From assembly GCA_947579665.1 (NCBI GenBank), contig OX388352.1, positions 72,640,113 to 72,704,112 on the forward strand: a stretch of 64,000 nucleotides of DNA. Direction: 5' to 3'. Of this stretch, positions 24,201 to 39,200 are shown piece by piece. Under the pieces are notes generated by a model. That model did no database searches and was not told the DNA's origin. It worked only from the letters and a program-made list of their open reading frames with translations. Each line of letters begins with the position of its first letter. The first letter of the stretch is position 1. The position numbers and the translations under genes are program-made. The DNA comes from Sympetrum striolatum. Its lineage: Eukaryota > Arthropoda > Insecta > Odonata > Libellulidae.

Positions 24201-27200
24201 GAATCAATCAAAATTGAACTTACAGAAAATAACATCAACAGAGTTGGAGGATACTCCCTCCACAAGACATGGAAGGTGATCCTGCAAAAAATTGCTGATG
24301 GAACAAGCCACCACAGTGGCCAATCAAAAAAGTGAAAGGGATACAGTTATCCCTATATATACCAGACCAGTTACTACTCTCAACACTTTACCTCTGAAAA
24401 TGGCTGCGGAGATAGGGGCTGAAATGTCGGAACTGTTCCTGCACATAACCAGGTTGGAAACCCAAGATAATTTCCAACTGCATCTATGCTGGGAAAGCAC
24501 CAAATCTTTTCAGAAGTAAAAACATTGCTCCAAAAGTGATGAAGATGGTTATAGACAAATTCTTTGAAAGAGAAATTGTTCGAATGATTAATTCTTTGGA
24601 AATAATACCACAGTAAAATTGCCACATTCAATGCTCATACCTAAGCCCAACCTTCAAAGAGGTTCACAGTTTAATTGAATTGAATTCAACTTCCAATCAG
24701 TTCCATATAAATTTTGGATAACTTAAGATTCATTTGAATGATCTGCTTCCAAAGAATTAATCATTTGAAGAATTGTTTGTTCGAAGAATTTTTACTCTCC
24801 CGAAGATGGCAGTAAGATGAGGTTAAGAAAGGAAATTCTTTACAGCCTTGGGTTTTAATTTTAAGTAATTTTGCTAACTACTATAAAATTTTGAAATGAC
24901 CTTATTAAAGTTAACGTAGATTTGACAATTTTTGACAGGGAAGGTAAATGTTTCCCTGTACCTTGTGTAAACTCACCCTGGTTACGGGGTAGGTTTACAC
25001 AAATGACATCATGGTAAAAACAATTGATTACATTAAAAACTATAAGAATTTAAGGAGCGTAAAAGACACAAAAATAAAGTTGAGAGTTCAGATAATAAAT
25101 GAGTATTAAAAAAGGGTAAATAAATGCAACAATTAAAAAAAAAGAAAATTTTTGAAACACTTCATCAACCTTTCTCTGTCTCCTCAATACATGATGAGTA
25201 TGGGACCATGCCATTTAGTGTTGTATTAGGGAATTAGAAAATGTACAATGAAAGGTGAGATGCTTTGTGCAGAATTGCAACGATGAAGCAGTGAACGTAA
25301 CTCAGATGATTCAGGTCACGGGATGGTAATATTTAGAAGATAGAAGATTAATACAAAGGATGAATTTACTTATATTAGTTCAGATAAAATACATTCTCAG
25401 AAGATGTAACTGACATAATGTGATCTCCCTGTTATATAGGCCGTTCTGATCTGTAAGAAAGATCATGGAAATAGATGCAGGAACATTTCAATTCAAGAAT
25501 TAAATATTACCACAAACAATGCATAAAATCTATGGATTAGGAAAATAGAGTTTAGGAATAGAATAGTACTAGCACCCCGACACATGCTAAAAGGCAGTTT
25601 GCAAGGTCCTTGCTTAGACGTATGCATGAATGTGTCAAGGATCTGATATGAGAATAGTTTCTGCAAATGTCTCACTTTTAGAACCCAAACAGTCATAGCT
25701 AAAGGAAAAATAAATTAATAATATTAACTTAAATAAATCAAGATTCCCATACCTCTTCCCTGTTTTTCAAGTTCATAGCCAATTGTGAATCAAAGGGAAC
25801 ATCTAAATTTTTGTATAGCTGCTTGTTACCCTTTCGGACCATTAACACAAAGGTGATCGTAGACTTGTCCTCTTCTGGTTCCATAAGTTGCTCTGTGAAT
25901 AAAATTTAGAGTTTATTTCACAAGTGAAAATATCAACAATTAAATTATGTTTTCTAAGTTAGTGTTATATGTTAATGTTGTAGATATTTAAAAAACTCAA
26001 AAAAGTTTTTTTTAGCAAAATATGGAATTACTATCAATGATAGACTGAGAATTACATCTGCTTTCTTGGGAAGATATTTTCTTTACTTCTTTCTTAAGCC
26101 ATACCTTTAACTTACATGACAATAAGATACGATAGTCATGGACAAAGTATATCTTGAATATGGGTTAAACATCAGGTAGAATACATAACTGATGTTATCC
26201 ACTAAAGAGTGATATGAAGTATATTTAATATACATATTTGTAAGAATGTAAAGCATACAGAATTACCTAATGATTTGACTTTATTTTGCTTGTGAATGAA
26301 AGGTATGTGAATTTTGAGTCTAAAAAGAAAGGAAAAAATGGCAGAAATGGATAAAATTTGCAATAATTATACTAAAGAATGAGCCATACCATAAGTTTTC
26401 TTTACATTTCCTTTCACATGAAGTGGCACAGATATGTCAATCTGCTGCGGCTTAACAATTTCTCTCATTCGGTCTTGCATATTCTCTGCCAACATCTTAT
26501 CAAATGCAGTCATGAAGTCATCATTCTCGGTACATTCCATCAACTTCGGACCAGATGGAACAGCACTTTCCTCATTATCAGCACAATCATCCTCATTGCT
26601 ATTATCTTCAAGGCTGTTCAAGGATGTTGAATCATTTCCCTATATCAAGAAAATAAAGTTTATCACTAAGGACTTCATATAAGTAAAAATCTGAAGATAA
26701 ATTCTTATACGAATGCAAGAGATATGAAAGGAAAAATATATACGACTTTCCATTTACCGTACATGCCGGCGAATAAGTCGACCCCCTAAATTTTGAGGTG
26801 AATTTCAGGTTTTAGGCTATGTTCAGCTTATAAGTCGACCCAAAAAATAACGCAACACCACTTCCCCAGCTCTATTTTATGGGAAGAAAAACTAGGGTAT
26901 CAATAAGTGTACGATAGCTGAAGGAATATTTACGGCAAATCATTAAGAGGCTAGAATTGTTTCTTTTAGCTGCCATCCTACACTTAAGGTTAACTATTAC
27001 ACAAGTTTCTTTCATTTTTAAGGCTTTACAAATAAAAATGTGTTACGAAACAGAAACACAGTGGTATTAAAAATTTATTATAGAACTAATTGTAATATAG
27101 CGTGGAAATATCAAATCACGACACTACTAAAACAACTTCCATTAACTCCAAACGCTAAGTTGAATCATAACGATTATATAAACAAAAATAAACCATGATG

Positions 27201-30200
27201 TGCTTATTGATCTTCATCTGTAAAAAGAAATCAAAAATATATATAAAATTTTTGTAAAATAAAAGTACATGTGAAGAAATTAATATAATCTGAGAAGAAT
27301 AAATATGCATCAAATTTATTTTAAAGATATGAAAACGGTTTATTAATTTAACTTTTATTGTGAAAATATGTCATAACATAACATAATTTTGGCCAAAATT
27401 GTATTTTGTGATGAAATTTGTTTTATAAGATACCTATGTTAATTAGACTAGCCAAAAATTAGTTTCAGTAAGAAATAATTATGGTGAGTTGCGAACCTTT
27501 GTGTGCAACAATTGTGAAGTAGGCAGTTTTCACTTATTACCCTTCGGTGGTAAAGGGTTAAATTTTATGTTCGGGGTATAAGTCGACCACTGGGTTTTGA
27601 GAGATTTTTTTAGGCTTCAAAGGTCAACTTATACGACTGCATATACGGTATATAACTACTGATCACAGCTGACAACAAAATAAATATACAAAGTTTTGAA
27701 GGTATTTAAGACAGGTGATAGCTAAAATAAACTAGGAAAAGGGTTTCAGTAGATAGAATGACACATTAGAGTCGATATTGTAAATAAACTATTTTTACAT
27801 AAATAATTGCATTACTTTCTAGACACAACTTGTACGATGGAAGAGATGGAATAAGGAGAATATAACAAAATAAATGATGTCAAAGTAACCAATCTGAGTT
27901 CAGCGAGACTACAAGATACAGAAGGATTATTTACAGTACAGATACAATTGAATGATTAAGATTTCACCAAAACTTAAGACTCACATTCCAAGATATTCTA
28001 ATTCACAACCAATAGGGTAAGGAGTATTTTAATTGCAACCAGTGGGTGCAACTCAATGGGTGTTTTTGGATGAAATTTTATTTAATAGATACCTTGTAAA
28101 AATAATTTAAAACTAAAGTTGATGTTTGAAATCTATCACTGAATACTTACAGGTGGGCTTTGCTGTGAGTTGGATACTTCCTCCAGAGGTGTGCAGTCGT
28201 AGTTCATATCTCCCACTTCATATACATCCTCATCTTCATCATTATCTGTAAAAGTAAAATATTATAATAAGAAGAAATATTTGATAAGTTCCATTTAGCC
28301 ACAATTCAATGAAAGGAGAAAAAATTCTACTATAACATAACAAAATCTGAACACTCCTAAATTTATATCAAAGGACTTTTGAAATAATTCAGTTAGTGCT
28401 TAGTGATCAGAAGCTGAATTTTGGTGAATATTTATGGCATAGTCAAGCAGATAAGATGAATATTTACACCATGATTGAGAATTTTAACATTTACTCTACC
28501 GTGTGGATTCTTACAGAATTCCATTCTCAATATGGAGGAATATAGCAAGGTGTTGCCAAATGCAGCAAAAAAATAATTTGCCAATTAAAAATCAAACCTG
28601 ATGTAGAATTAGATGATACATTGAATGGTAAAATTAATAAATCCATACTATAAAATAAAATTTACAAAAATCATTCCCTTGCATTTCTTCAAGAAGGGGC
28701 TACTCTCCTATTTTATCTTTATCAAACTGTTGTGAATTATGCATTCTCTTATTGGACCTAAAAGTTAGAGAATTTTCATGCAGAACATGTAACAGTAAAC
28801 TTTATCTTTCGTTTGTCAGTAATATTAAAAGTGCTTTAACAGCATAGGTCATTTTGCACATCCACCGGGAATCAAACCCAAGAACGTTTTCACCAAACGC
28901 GGAGTCCAAATGACTATCCGGGAGTCTTTAGATTGTTTTACTGCTTCTATAACATGAGTAAGAGCCATTGCACCAAAAATTTCAAATTATTCTTTCCAAA
29001 TAGCAATCACCAGCTGAATCTTGCACTGTAAAAGTTATCACCAAACATGCTGAGTAAGAAATTCAAGGAAAACTATAAAGATATATAAGATAACAGAGGG
29101 ATATAAACAATTTTTCGACTTTTAGTTTTTCCATGCAACCAAATTCCTCAATATTGCCCATGAATGCAAGCTCTGCAGTGGAAAACTTAAACCATTCAAT
29201 GGAAAATCAAAAAGAATTGACCTCATACTTTTCTGAGCTCTGAAAATTTACAGACCTACATTACACACGCTGTTACTGGTGATATTGCAGCTGTGATACT
29301 ATTTCTATAGCTGAGTTGTTTAAGGTCCAACTTTTTTAATTTTTGCAAAATTTGGCAAACATGTATTCTTTCGAGGGGTTACAACTTTGGAACTTTCTTT
29401 TAATTAATTACCATAATTTGAATTTGCCATGAAAACATATGCAAATAGTTCATAAATATTTGTTGAAAATTTGTTTAAATTTTTAATTAAACATTTGATA
29501 GAACATTTGATCTCTTTACCACCAGTTTACTGGAATTTAAAACAAACCCGTAGATTCTGCTGTCTTTTTCTAAGGAAAGTAAATATTTAAAATTTGATAT
29601 GGCAGTGAAGACAGAATAAAATGCAAGAGTACCAAATAGTGCCATATTCAAGCCATGACCCTAAGCTATTTGAATATTTATGCTAAGAATTCCTTTTGAT
29701 AAAGAAAAGAGTAAGTCAAAATATTTTTGTAACTCCTTCTTAACCAGATTGGAGTCCTCAGCCAGAAGGATATCCCAGTAATTTCAACAATTCGATTCAT
29801 GTTTCAATTTTGAAAATTAGAAATGGTTAACAACCCAGCTGTGCACAGTGTACAATTGGTACAGTTGGGTAAACCACAAGTTATCTTAACAAATGTCGCA
29901 ACCCCTCATTCTTCAGAAATTCTCTGGAAAAAAGAAATGAGGAGTTTGTCTTTGGGTTTCTCAATAGTATAGAAGCAGTGTGCCTTGTAACAAGTCAAAC
30001 AGTGCAGTGAAGTTTCATCCCAAGTGATTTATTTTTAACTTCATGCTGTCTTCAACAAAAAATTCTGTCTAATTACAATTTAAAGTACTTCAAATCAAAA
30101 TCTTAAACTGTTACTGCCTCAATTAGAAATGAGAAAATTTCAGATTCTCCATATTTTCTGTAAAGCAGTTTGATATTTTTTCACTTTCTTATATGTTAAA

Positions 30201-33200
30201 TATAAAATTCAAACAATTTTCTTTAACTTTCCACACTGAAAGTGATTTTAGACAAGGTAAACTACCTAACACCCACCAATAATGCAATTTTATTCTTTGA
30301 AATGTTTACTTTTAAGATATTCAGATCTTAGATCTAAGTCAAACTTTGACTATTTTGCATAAATTCAATTTTCTCTAATCTAACTTTAGGGCCTTTCGTA
30401 TATGATCATTCTTAATACTCAAAGTAACAAATTCAAATTTGGCACAGTAAGCATGAGGTGAGTAGATGGGAAGAAGGAAGTTTGGCAATATCCTTCTTCA
30501 TAAGGTAAACACATTCAACTAATTACAAAAAGAACTATAGAACGGTTACAGCAAAAATAAATCATCCGGCATATCTCTCCATAATTGTTAATTTTTATGT
30601 ATTTAAAAATTATATATTTTATTATTTAAAATGTAAAAATAGCTTTCATAAAACCTAAAGAATTACTAGAAATACAAGTCAAACTGATGCTATAATGCAG
30701 ATTACCCAACTAATACAAGGCCTACAAATTACTCAATTTTATTTGCTAACCTTCTTCCATCTCTGTGATAGTGTTTAAAATTTGACTTCTTTCAGTGGAG
30801 ATGCTTCTAGGTGAAGTCTCTTCTTCAGATGGTTCTTCATATTCCTCACTTGTTGAGAGGCTGTCCTCCAGGCTGTCATCTTGATTGAGCAAATCTGGAG
30901 CTATTTCAGATAGTTTCAACCGAAGATCAGTCTCAAGCTTTCCTACTTCCTTCTGCGCGTCTTCGTATGAATCGTAGAGCTTAATCTTTGGCCTCAGAGA
31001 AGTGAGCACATCTTTGAACATGAACATCACTCCAAATGGGAATGGGTTACTTGGGTTCCAGTATGGATGAGAATATTTTAACCAAAAGTAGTTCTGAAAG
31101 GAAGAAACAATCAATAATGCTACTATTAACAAATTCATGACAAAAATACTCAACTCCTCCTAATTTTGAGAAATAAAACAGCTGAAAAAACATAACAATC
31201 GGAAAAGTCCAAATAATTTCCACTTTGAAGATTCAACTGAACTGTTATGAGAAATAGAAAAAGCAATGTGAAATTACACATTAACCCTTGTTCTCTGAGA
31301 ATTTTATTTACCCAGTATCTAAGAAAAAGGTATAATCCAGTTCCCTAAAATATCAGGTTTATCTGAGCATAAATTATGATGGTAGAATTATAAAGTAATT
31401 TAAGCTTCTCTTATTAAAAGCATAAATACACAAGGCAGGGAAGCAGCCATGTGTAGGAAGATCAAGATGACTGACAAATATTTCTCTTCCAACTGCTTGG
31501 GGTTGATAATTTAGCCATGATATAATTCTCAGTTTTCAAAGAGTTTACACTTCTGGTAGTTGTTTATAATTGCTTAAAGAAACAGCATAATATTTCTACA
31601 CAAAAAAGGATTAAGAATTAGTTTGGAAAGTTATGGCAAGCACCATGGGAAAGCCAAGTAATACAAGTTAGGCACCATTAACAGCCTGAGAGGTAGATTA
31701 GACAGACAGTAGACATAATTTTTATAAGGGTAAAAATTAACGATTGTTGTAATAAACTAATTTAAGTTAGGGGAGATTACATAGAAAAATTAAAGTTGAC
31801 ATATCCAAGTTTTTTGGTTGTTTCACAATGAGGTCAAGAATTTTATTCACCTGCATCTTAAATAAAAGCTAAAATGTCAACATTAATCAAAGCCTGATTT
31901 CATGCTTTGCTGGCAGATGATCAAACCAACTTAGTTGTCCTGACAAACTCAATTATAACCTTTCACTGCTAGTTTATTACCAAGTATTTTGTCAGGAGAA
32001 ATTTATTTTTGTCAAACTCTCAGAGTGGAAGGAAGTAATCAATAAAATTTAAGTAAAACTACAAGCTTAGGCTGCAGTTGCTCTCATAAAACTGAAAATT
32101 AGCAATTAATCCAGCAAAAGATACCATATAAAAATATGCAGATATCTTGTATATAATGAGCTACCTAATAAAAGGACCTCAAAAATATCTGAATACAAAT
32201 TTTATTTTTAGAAGCTGGAAAGTTAATGTTTTAGCAAACCTGGATTAAGCATAAAATCAGTGCAAGAAAAGAAAGAGTGCAGAAAAACGAGAAAAACTAA
32301 AATTACTGTACAGTTAGGAACCAATTCATTATGGAAATTCTTCAACAAAAATTTCTTTCAGCTCTTGGTTTGAATGTTTTAAATGTAGATAATAATTTAT
32401 AAACCCATCATAAGGGTTAAAAGTTGTTGAAACTAACATAAGAGAGATGAAAGGATTGCTTCAAAAGCTATCAATCCTAATAAACAATGCCAAACAAATG
32501 TAGAAAAGCAGATTTGATACTTTGTTAACTATTTAGTCCCAAATAACAGAGTTGACTTTAAAAATCAGAGGATTGGAAAAAAGCTCAAAAAATTAAAAGA
32601 TAATTTTTTTTCCATAGGAGATGAAATTGCCTTACAGAGCAACACAGTACAATATTTATAACCTAAATAATATCAAAAGATAGTAAAATAAATTATTACC
32701 TGAAAATATACAAAGAAGCAATCTAACTTCTTTTTGCTAGAACCATGGCTGAAATAAGTGCCACATGTTTCCAAAAGAACACACACAAGCCTGATCCTGA
32801 ACAAGTTTTCAGGTGGATCCAAAGGAGAAGGAGTTGAATGGTCTCTTGCTACACCAAAAGTTATCAATGAATAAAGAGCCTGAAAACAATATTGTAACCA
32901 GGTAAAAAATCATATAATTTAAACACTAAATACTTATGTTATATAATTATCAGAACAACAGACCCAAGTAACTTCTATGACATGATTTTCAGAGGAGAAA
33001 ATAGTATTATCTTCATCCATTAAAAAAGATTACGGGAGAATTATATGGACTGATTCATTAGATTTCAGCTCTAATCTGTACTAGTCAATATTAGGTACTT
33101 CAGATGAATCGCTTAAAGGACCTCAATAATTTTAAATTCTACTGGATAATTTTTTATAGTAATTACAGATGTGAGAACTACAGCAATTACTCAGCCCTAC

Positions 33201-36200
33201 TGATAAAAATGTACAACCATATATAAGTTTAACTGATAAGTAATTAAACTTGGCAAATACCTTGAAAATGTCCCCACTTTCCACCATACGGTAATTGTAT
33301 AGTTCTCCTAGGTACATTATCATAGCAATTCTTCTCTGGTTAAACTTTGGATGGCCTATTTCCATGCACATTCTTATGTCTTCTAAGACTGCATCAACCA
33401 CTTGAACACCAATCCCTTCCTGGGGAAAAATTATTTCCAATGGATATCAACTATGGGTATAACTACTTAAACATTAAATTCCAAAAATATAATGATTAAA
33501 GTATTCACTTACCAGATGCCCAACAAGCCCAGACACCATGTTAGCCACACAACGAATGTTGAAGTACTTAAATTTCCAGATTTGAGTCAAGCACCTGATA
33601 GCATAGGATGCGACTTCAGAATCATCCCAGTCCAGCTTTCTCATTTGACGTAAGACTTTGTCAGTTGTAGGTTTTGCAAGATCTTGGAACAAAAGCTTAT
33701 CAATATACATTAGTTTTGCTGACTTCTCTTTCTTCTTTTGAGTAGTGTTGACTTCGGGAGGTAAGATATGATAATAAGCATTTTCTATCATTGTCACGTA
33801 ACGGGATTCTAAGGTCATCACAGCCTTTTTTCGCATCATTTGCTCCTAAAATTGGAAATGAAAATTTTTACACTTACATATATTATTATATTTATGTTAG
33901 CTAAAATTCTGAAACACGTTTTCCAAACCTCTAATCACAAGATAAAAATACTACACTTAAAAATTGACACAGCTAATTTCTGTTAGCATTGATTTTAAAA
34001 TTAAAATCGTGCATCCAATTTCGGACCCATTCTCAGTAAGTGAAGGTTATGTGTTAACTCATATCATCGAGACGAGAGATGATCCATCCTGCAATGAATC
34101 ATTCTGACCAATTTTAACAAAAGAACTTCAGCCATATGCAATGGATTCAAAAGAAAAGGCACAAACTTCTCTAATATCAAAAAGTATGAAATGAGGTTTT
34201 AAAATATTATACCTAATTGCTAATAATTATCAAGGTTGCACTGTTAACTTGAAATATCAGTTAATTTGATGCATCGAGTGACAGGTTTTCAGCAAAATTT
34301 TTTTTATTATTAGTATTAGCATCTTCTTATTCATTATCATCTTATCATCTTATTATTAGTATTATGAGTATTAACATCTTCCTTATCTTTGCATTTATTT
34401 TGAAAAAGAGATGAATTTCAGAAAAAAGACATGTAGTTCCCTATTTATTAACCCATTAGGTGCGTCAAGGGAAAATTATTTGATTAGACTTGAGATGTCA
34501 AATTTCCATGAAAAATTCAAATTCTGAAATTTGGTAATTTTTTAAATTTTTACTTCTTAATATGACAGTTGCGAATCTATTTTCAGCGTTTTTGGTTCAT
34601 GATATACTTTTGATTACGATTAATCTGCATGTTTCTCTTTTGGATATGCAACCACATACTTCAAATTTTAAAAAAGGAAAATTTCCTTACATACTTGACT
34701 TATCCTTTTATGTTGCTGTATTAAAGCAATGCAAGTATTTTCGGCAAGTTCCTTATTGTCAAACGTTTTTTTTAGGCCATGGACTAATGTCGACAAACAC
34801 AATCAAAGCGAAATTTACACATTTTGAATGAAATACGCGAAATTCACAATAATCCACCAAGTTTCCACACCATTTTCTATTTTTTTGTAAATATTGTGAT
34901 GTAAAAATGTCTTTGAAGCGTGAGGATACAGTTAAGATGCTTGTGAAACATTTGCCAAAGCACAAAGAAAATAAACTTCGATTATTAGAGAAAGAGAAAA
35001 ATGAGAAAAGACTACTTTCTACTTAATATTTCCTATACCTTACTCCTATTTGTAACTGCTGATACTACAAAACTAAGACTGAGAAGTGAGTCAGCCGATT
35101 GACGGGCGAGAAACGCTCTACGAGTGCTACATTGTTGTTACATTGTAATTGCCTCTCCTCTTACCGCCGCGCTGAGGACGGAACGGGAGTGGTCAATTTC
35201 ACTTTGAAGTTTTTAGGGAGTTTGATAGTATCTGAACCGGAGTTTCCGACCTTTTGGATTCGAAGCTCCGTTAAATCCCGAGTAACAAGTACCGAGGAAC
35301 GTAACGTAGGCATATTATTCGAAATGCCGCGGAACAAAGTAAATGCCTGCGAAAGAGCTAATCAGCATAAAGGTGATGGCCTTTATGCAACATATGCTTT
35401 TACCATTTCTTGTAAATATCGTAATGTAAAACTTTCTTTGAAGCGTGAGGATAAAGTTATGAAGCATGTGCAACACTCGCCATAGCATGAAGAAAATAAA
35501 CTTCGATACTTAGAAAAGGAGAAAAATGAGAAGAGCCGTTTTACTTCTTCGCCGTTGCTAACAATAAGAAGAGAAATCGTGAGGAATTTTGAGAAAACCT
35601 CACGAAAAGAGTAGTATAAGTATTCCTGCAAGCGAATATTACTATGGAGAAGTTGGATAGGCCAGAAATCAGGAATTTCTTCATCGATGGTAAGATCGAA
35701 ACACGGATGATACAATTGGAAATAATTCGTATGTGTGTTTAAAATTCCCATCTCATACGCCAAATTGAGTTTCGTTTAGTTTAGTGAATCACATTATACT
35801 CAATCATCCTTTTTCGCAGGTGGTGGAGACCTGTCCAATGTGACCATATTATGGGAAAACTATGTCCCAATGATGGCGGAGGAAAGGGAACTAAATATAA
35901 AAAGTAAGTTTTGCTAAGTTATTTCCACCTCACCTATAAAAAGTATGCTTGTTGGCAGGAATATTGCAGTTCTTTGCGATAGGACGACTGACCGGAAGGG
36001 TCAGTGTGCATTCACCACATTAGTTAGAATGGTTGAGCCAGTATCAGATCCAGAAATGGTGGTAGGAGACGTTCACTTCTTAGAGAGTACATACAAATTC
36101 GAAGATATGTTCGAGAGCAATACTAGAAACTGTTAGAAAGTTTTATATTTAAATCGGCCGTGTTGTTGCTCTAGTTTCTTATTTAGCAACATATATGAGG

Positions 36201-39200
36201 AAGTGCTTTCAGTCACTTACAACAACTTTTGGGGATGAAGTGTTGATAGTGGAAAGTTATGTTTTTATCAAGAATTTGACTGAGCTTAACAATGCAGTGT
36301 TGAAGATGAAATCTGCTTTTATTAACAAACAAAAAGAAAACATCTTTTCAGGAATTATCTCGACGAATTGCACCCTCATCAGCAGATTCCCTAATTTCTT
36401 CTGCCAGTTCAGACAAGATGGTCATTATGGTTTGAATCTGCATGGTATATATCTTATAATTATCTTGATGAAATTATTGATTTATGTAAACAAATGAAAT
36501 TTTCGGGGTGGATTAATCAATAACTATATCTGAGAAAGACATACTAGATTTAACAGCACAGGCTGTTTTTTTTCAAAGTGGTAGGCGAAGAGATGGTTAA
36601 GTACATGAAGGAGTTAGAGGGTTTCAGATATCCAGTTTTATATTATCTGCACCTTAATCTAGGGAAGGTATAAAGTGCCCTTAAGATGGCAGAAAAGTAT
36701 GAGTTTCTTTCTGGAACAGTAGAAGCCTTAAATAGCATACAGAATTGTATTTTGAAGTCAAAGGCCACTCATACAATTGTTAAAGCAGCCATCAGCTGTG
36801 AAACTGGCATCTCTCAAAGTGATGGAACTAGCAAAAAATTACTTCAAAGTGGTGGATATGTCAAGTCCATCCAAGGCTGCGTGTAATGTCTCCCTTGAGA
36901 TTTGTTTTCAGTTAAAAAATTTCATTTTTTTTAAGTATAGACGACAATATAATTATGAAAGGGTACAAGGATCTGGAATCTCTAATCGAAAGTTCCCTTA
37001 ATAAAAAGGGGCATGCTCAAAATATTACTTAGCCTTATCAGTAGCATTCAAATTTTTAGGCATATTATATAGACATAGGCATCCTAATTCTTAGCCAGGA
37101 ACAATCTATCATTTCTGGCTAGAATTTATTTTTAAACAAGTAACGTGTACTATGAGGAGGAATTTTCTGTAATTTCCTTATCATTTAATGAATATTGTTA
37201 AAGCAAAAGTAAACAACACAATTGGAGAAATATTGTACGTACAGTCCTGGCCAATAGAAATGCAACACCTCAGCAACAATTTCACAGAGAGTGGCAGAAC
37301 CTCTTGGATGGAGGAAGTTTGGGAGTTACGTGACAGCATTTTAAGCATTAGGGAAGGGGCTCTGGGTATTGATGATGGAGAGATTGTTCTTTCTCATCAC
37401 TTTTCTAAATAGAGGACTCACAACCAGCATAGGAACATATGGGAATCTGTAAATCGGAACATTCTATGGAACTAGAGGTCCGAAGGATCGGTGGAAACTA
37501 CTCACAATCAAAATATGTTAATGTTAAACTTTATCCTGGGTAACATTTCACAGCTGCTAACATCGCCATTCATGGTTGAGCACAATGTTCAACTTTATTT
37601 ACATTTGGTCAACAATCCTCTTCTCCCTCGAATCTTACTTGAGTTTATAGGCCGTCCTCTTTAAGTTCAAACAATATCCATTCCTCATTCCCAAGCATCG
37701 AGGTAGTTTTAAAGCTGAGATAAATTTCACAGACAGATCTTATCCCATTGCATAATATTCATGTTTATTCATCATTCTATATATAAGGAGAGTTTGTTTT
37801 TATAGTTCTTATAATGCTGAATATTACATTATAAGGGTTTCCAAGTGGAATTGAATCAATAGGGAATGACTTCCATTAACGAATTTCATGTATAACTACC
37901 AGCATTGCAATCCTACTTCGTTACTTACAATATATCCAAGATCGAAATTTACATAAATACATAATAAAGAGAGATAGACGAGTGATAAGCGAGGTGAAGA
38001 GGCAGGGCTGCTCGATATCATTGGATTTTGCCTACATCTTATCAGTAAGGATACCATTTTCAGTGTGTTTTCATTTGGTAAGGACTTTCCCTTCCCTGAA
38101 AATGAAGCATGTTTGCTTGTGGCTTCATCTGGTATGGAGCCAAATGTCAAGTGAAAAATCTGATAGCGATTGATTATTTCATGGATTATCTTAATCTGTA
38201 TTCAATTTACTTAAAAATATTATAAGAGACTTTAAAAATTAAAATTTCATTACCTTTGTTTTCTTATGATTAATCTTCCATGATTATATAATTAATGAAG
38301 TAGTCAACGCAATTTCAGCTGGTACATTGAAGCCGTGAGGTAGCATTTAAAAATTGTTTGTTTATAGATGTTCAAAGAAATACCATGTTTGGCAATGCTG
38401 TATTTCATAGGTTATTCAATTTGTTTATCAGACATTACAGTTTTTAACCCGTGGAAGGCACACCTCCTTCCAGCACTTTAGGAAGGCACACTAGTGCCAA
38501 TTTGGCTTTTCCAACATTGAACGCGTATAACTTTTTTGTTTATTTAGATACAGTAAAAATTGCAGCGCATTTTAGACGCGCAATTTAATTGTGCTTTTAG
38601 ATGTATCATTCATTTTTTAACAAAATTTTATTTTGTTAATGAAATTTTGCAATTAGTAAGTAAGATACAGTAAAAAAATGCGCTGCAATTTTTACTGTAT
38701 CTAAATTTAAAAAAAAGTTATACGCGTTCAAAGTTGGAAAAGCCAAATTCGCACTAGTGTGCCTTCCTAAATGGCTGGAAGGAGGTGTGCCTTCCACGGG
38801 TTAATAATAATTACACTCAACAATTCTGTATCACTACTTTACTGTTTACTTGCAAATTACACCTTGTGCAGCCATAAATGAAAACACAAAAATTGTAGTT
38901 TGAAAACACCGAAATTCCCAACAAATAAGACTGATTCTAGGCATTTGAAACCACTGAGAAATATGAAGTCCCTACTCAAGGAAAATGTTTAAGGTAATGT
39001 TGCAGGTAAGGGCATCCTGGAAAATCTCAAGGAAAAATGGACTTGAAAAAAGTCTGACTGGGCCGAGAATTGAACCAGGGATCTTTCTCTATCCAAGTTA
39101 AGGCAGCCTCTCGAATAGAGGAAGATCCTCGGTTTGTTTCTCCACCCTATCAGACTTTTTTAAGTCATGTTTTTCATTGAAATCTGAATCATTCATTGGG

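Noticed and set aside
30746..31153. A stand-alone 135-residue protein
   Set aside because: Its central part is UPF2 exon 31093-30751; the first residues are intron read-through.
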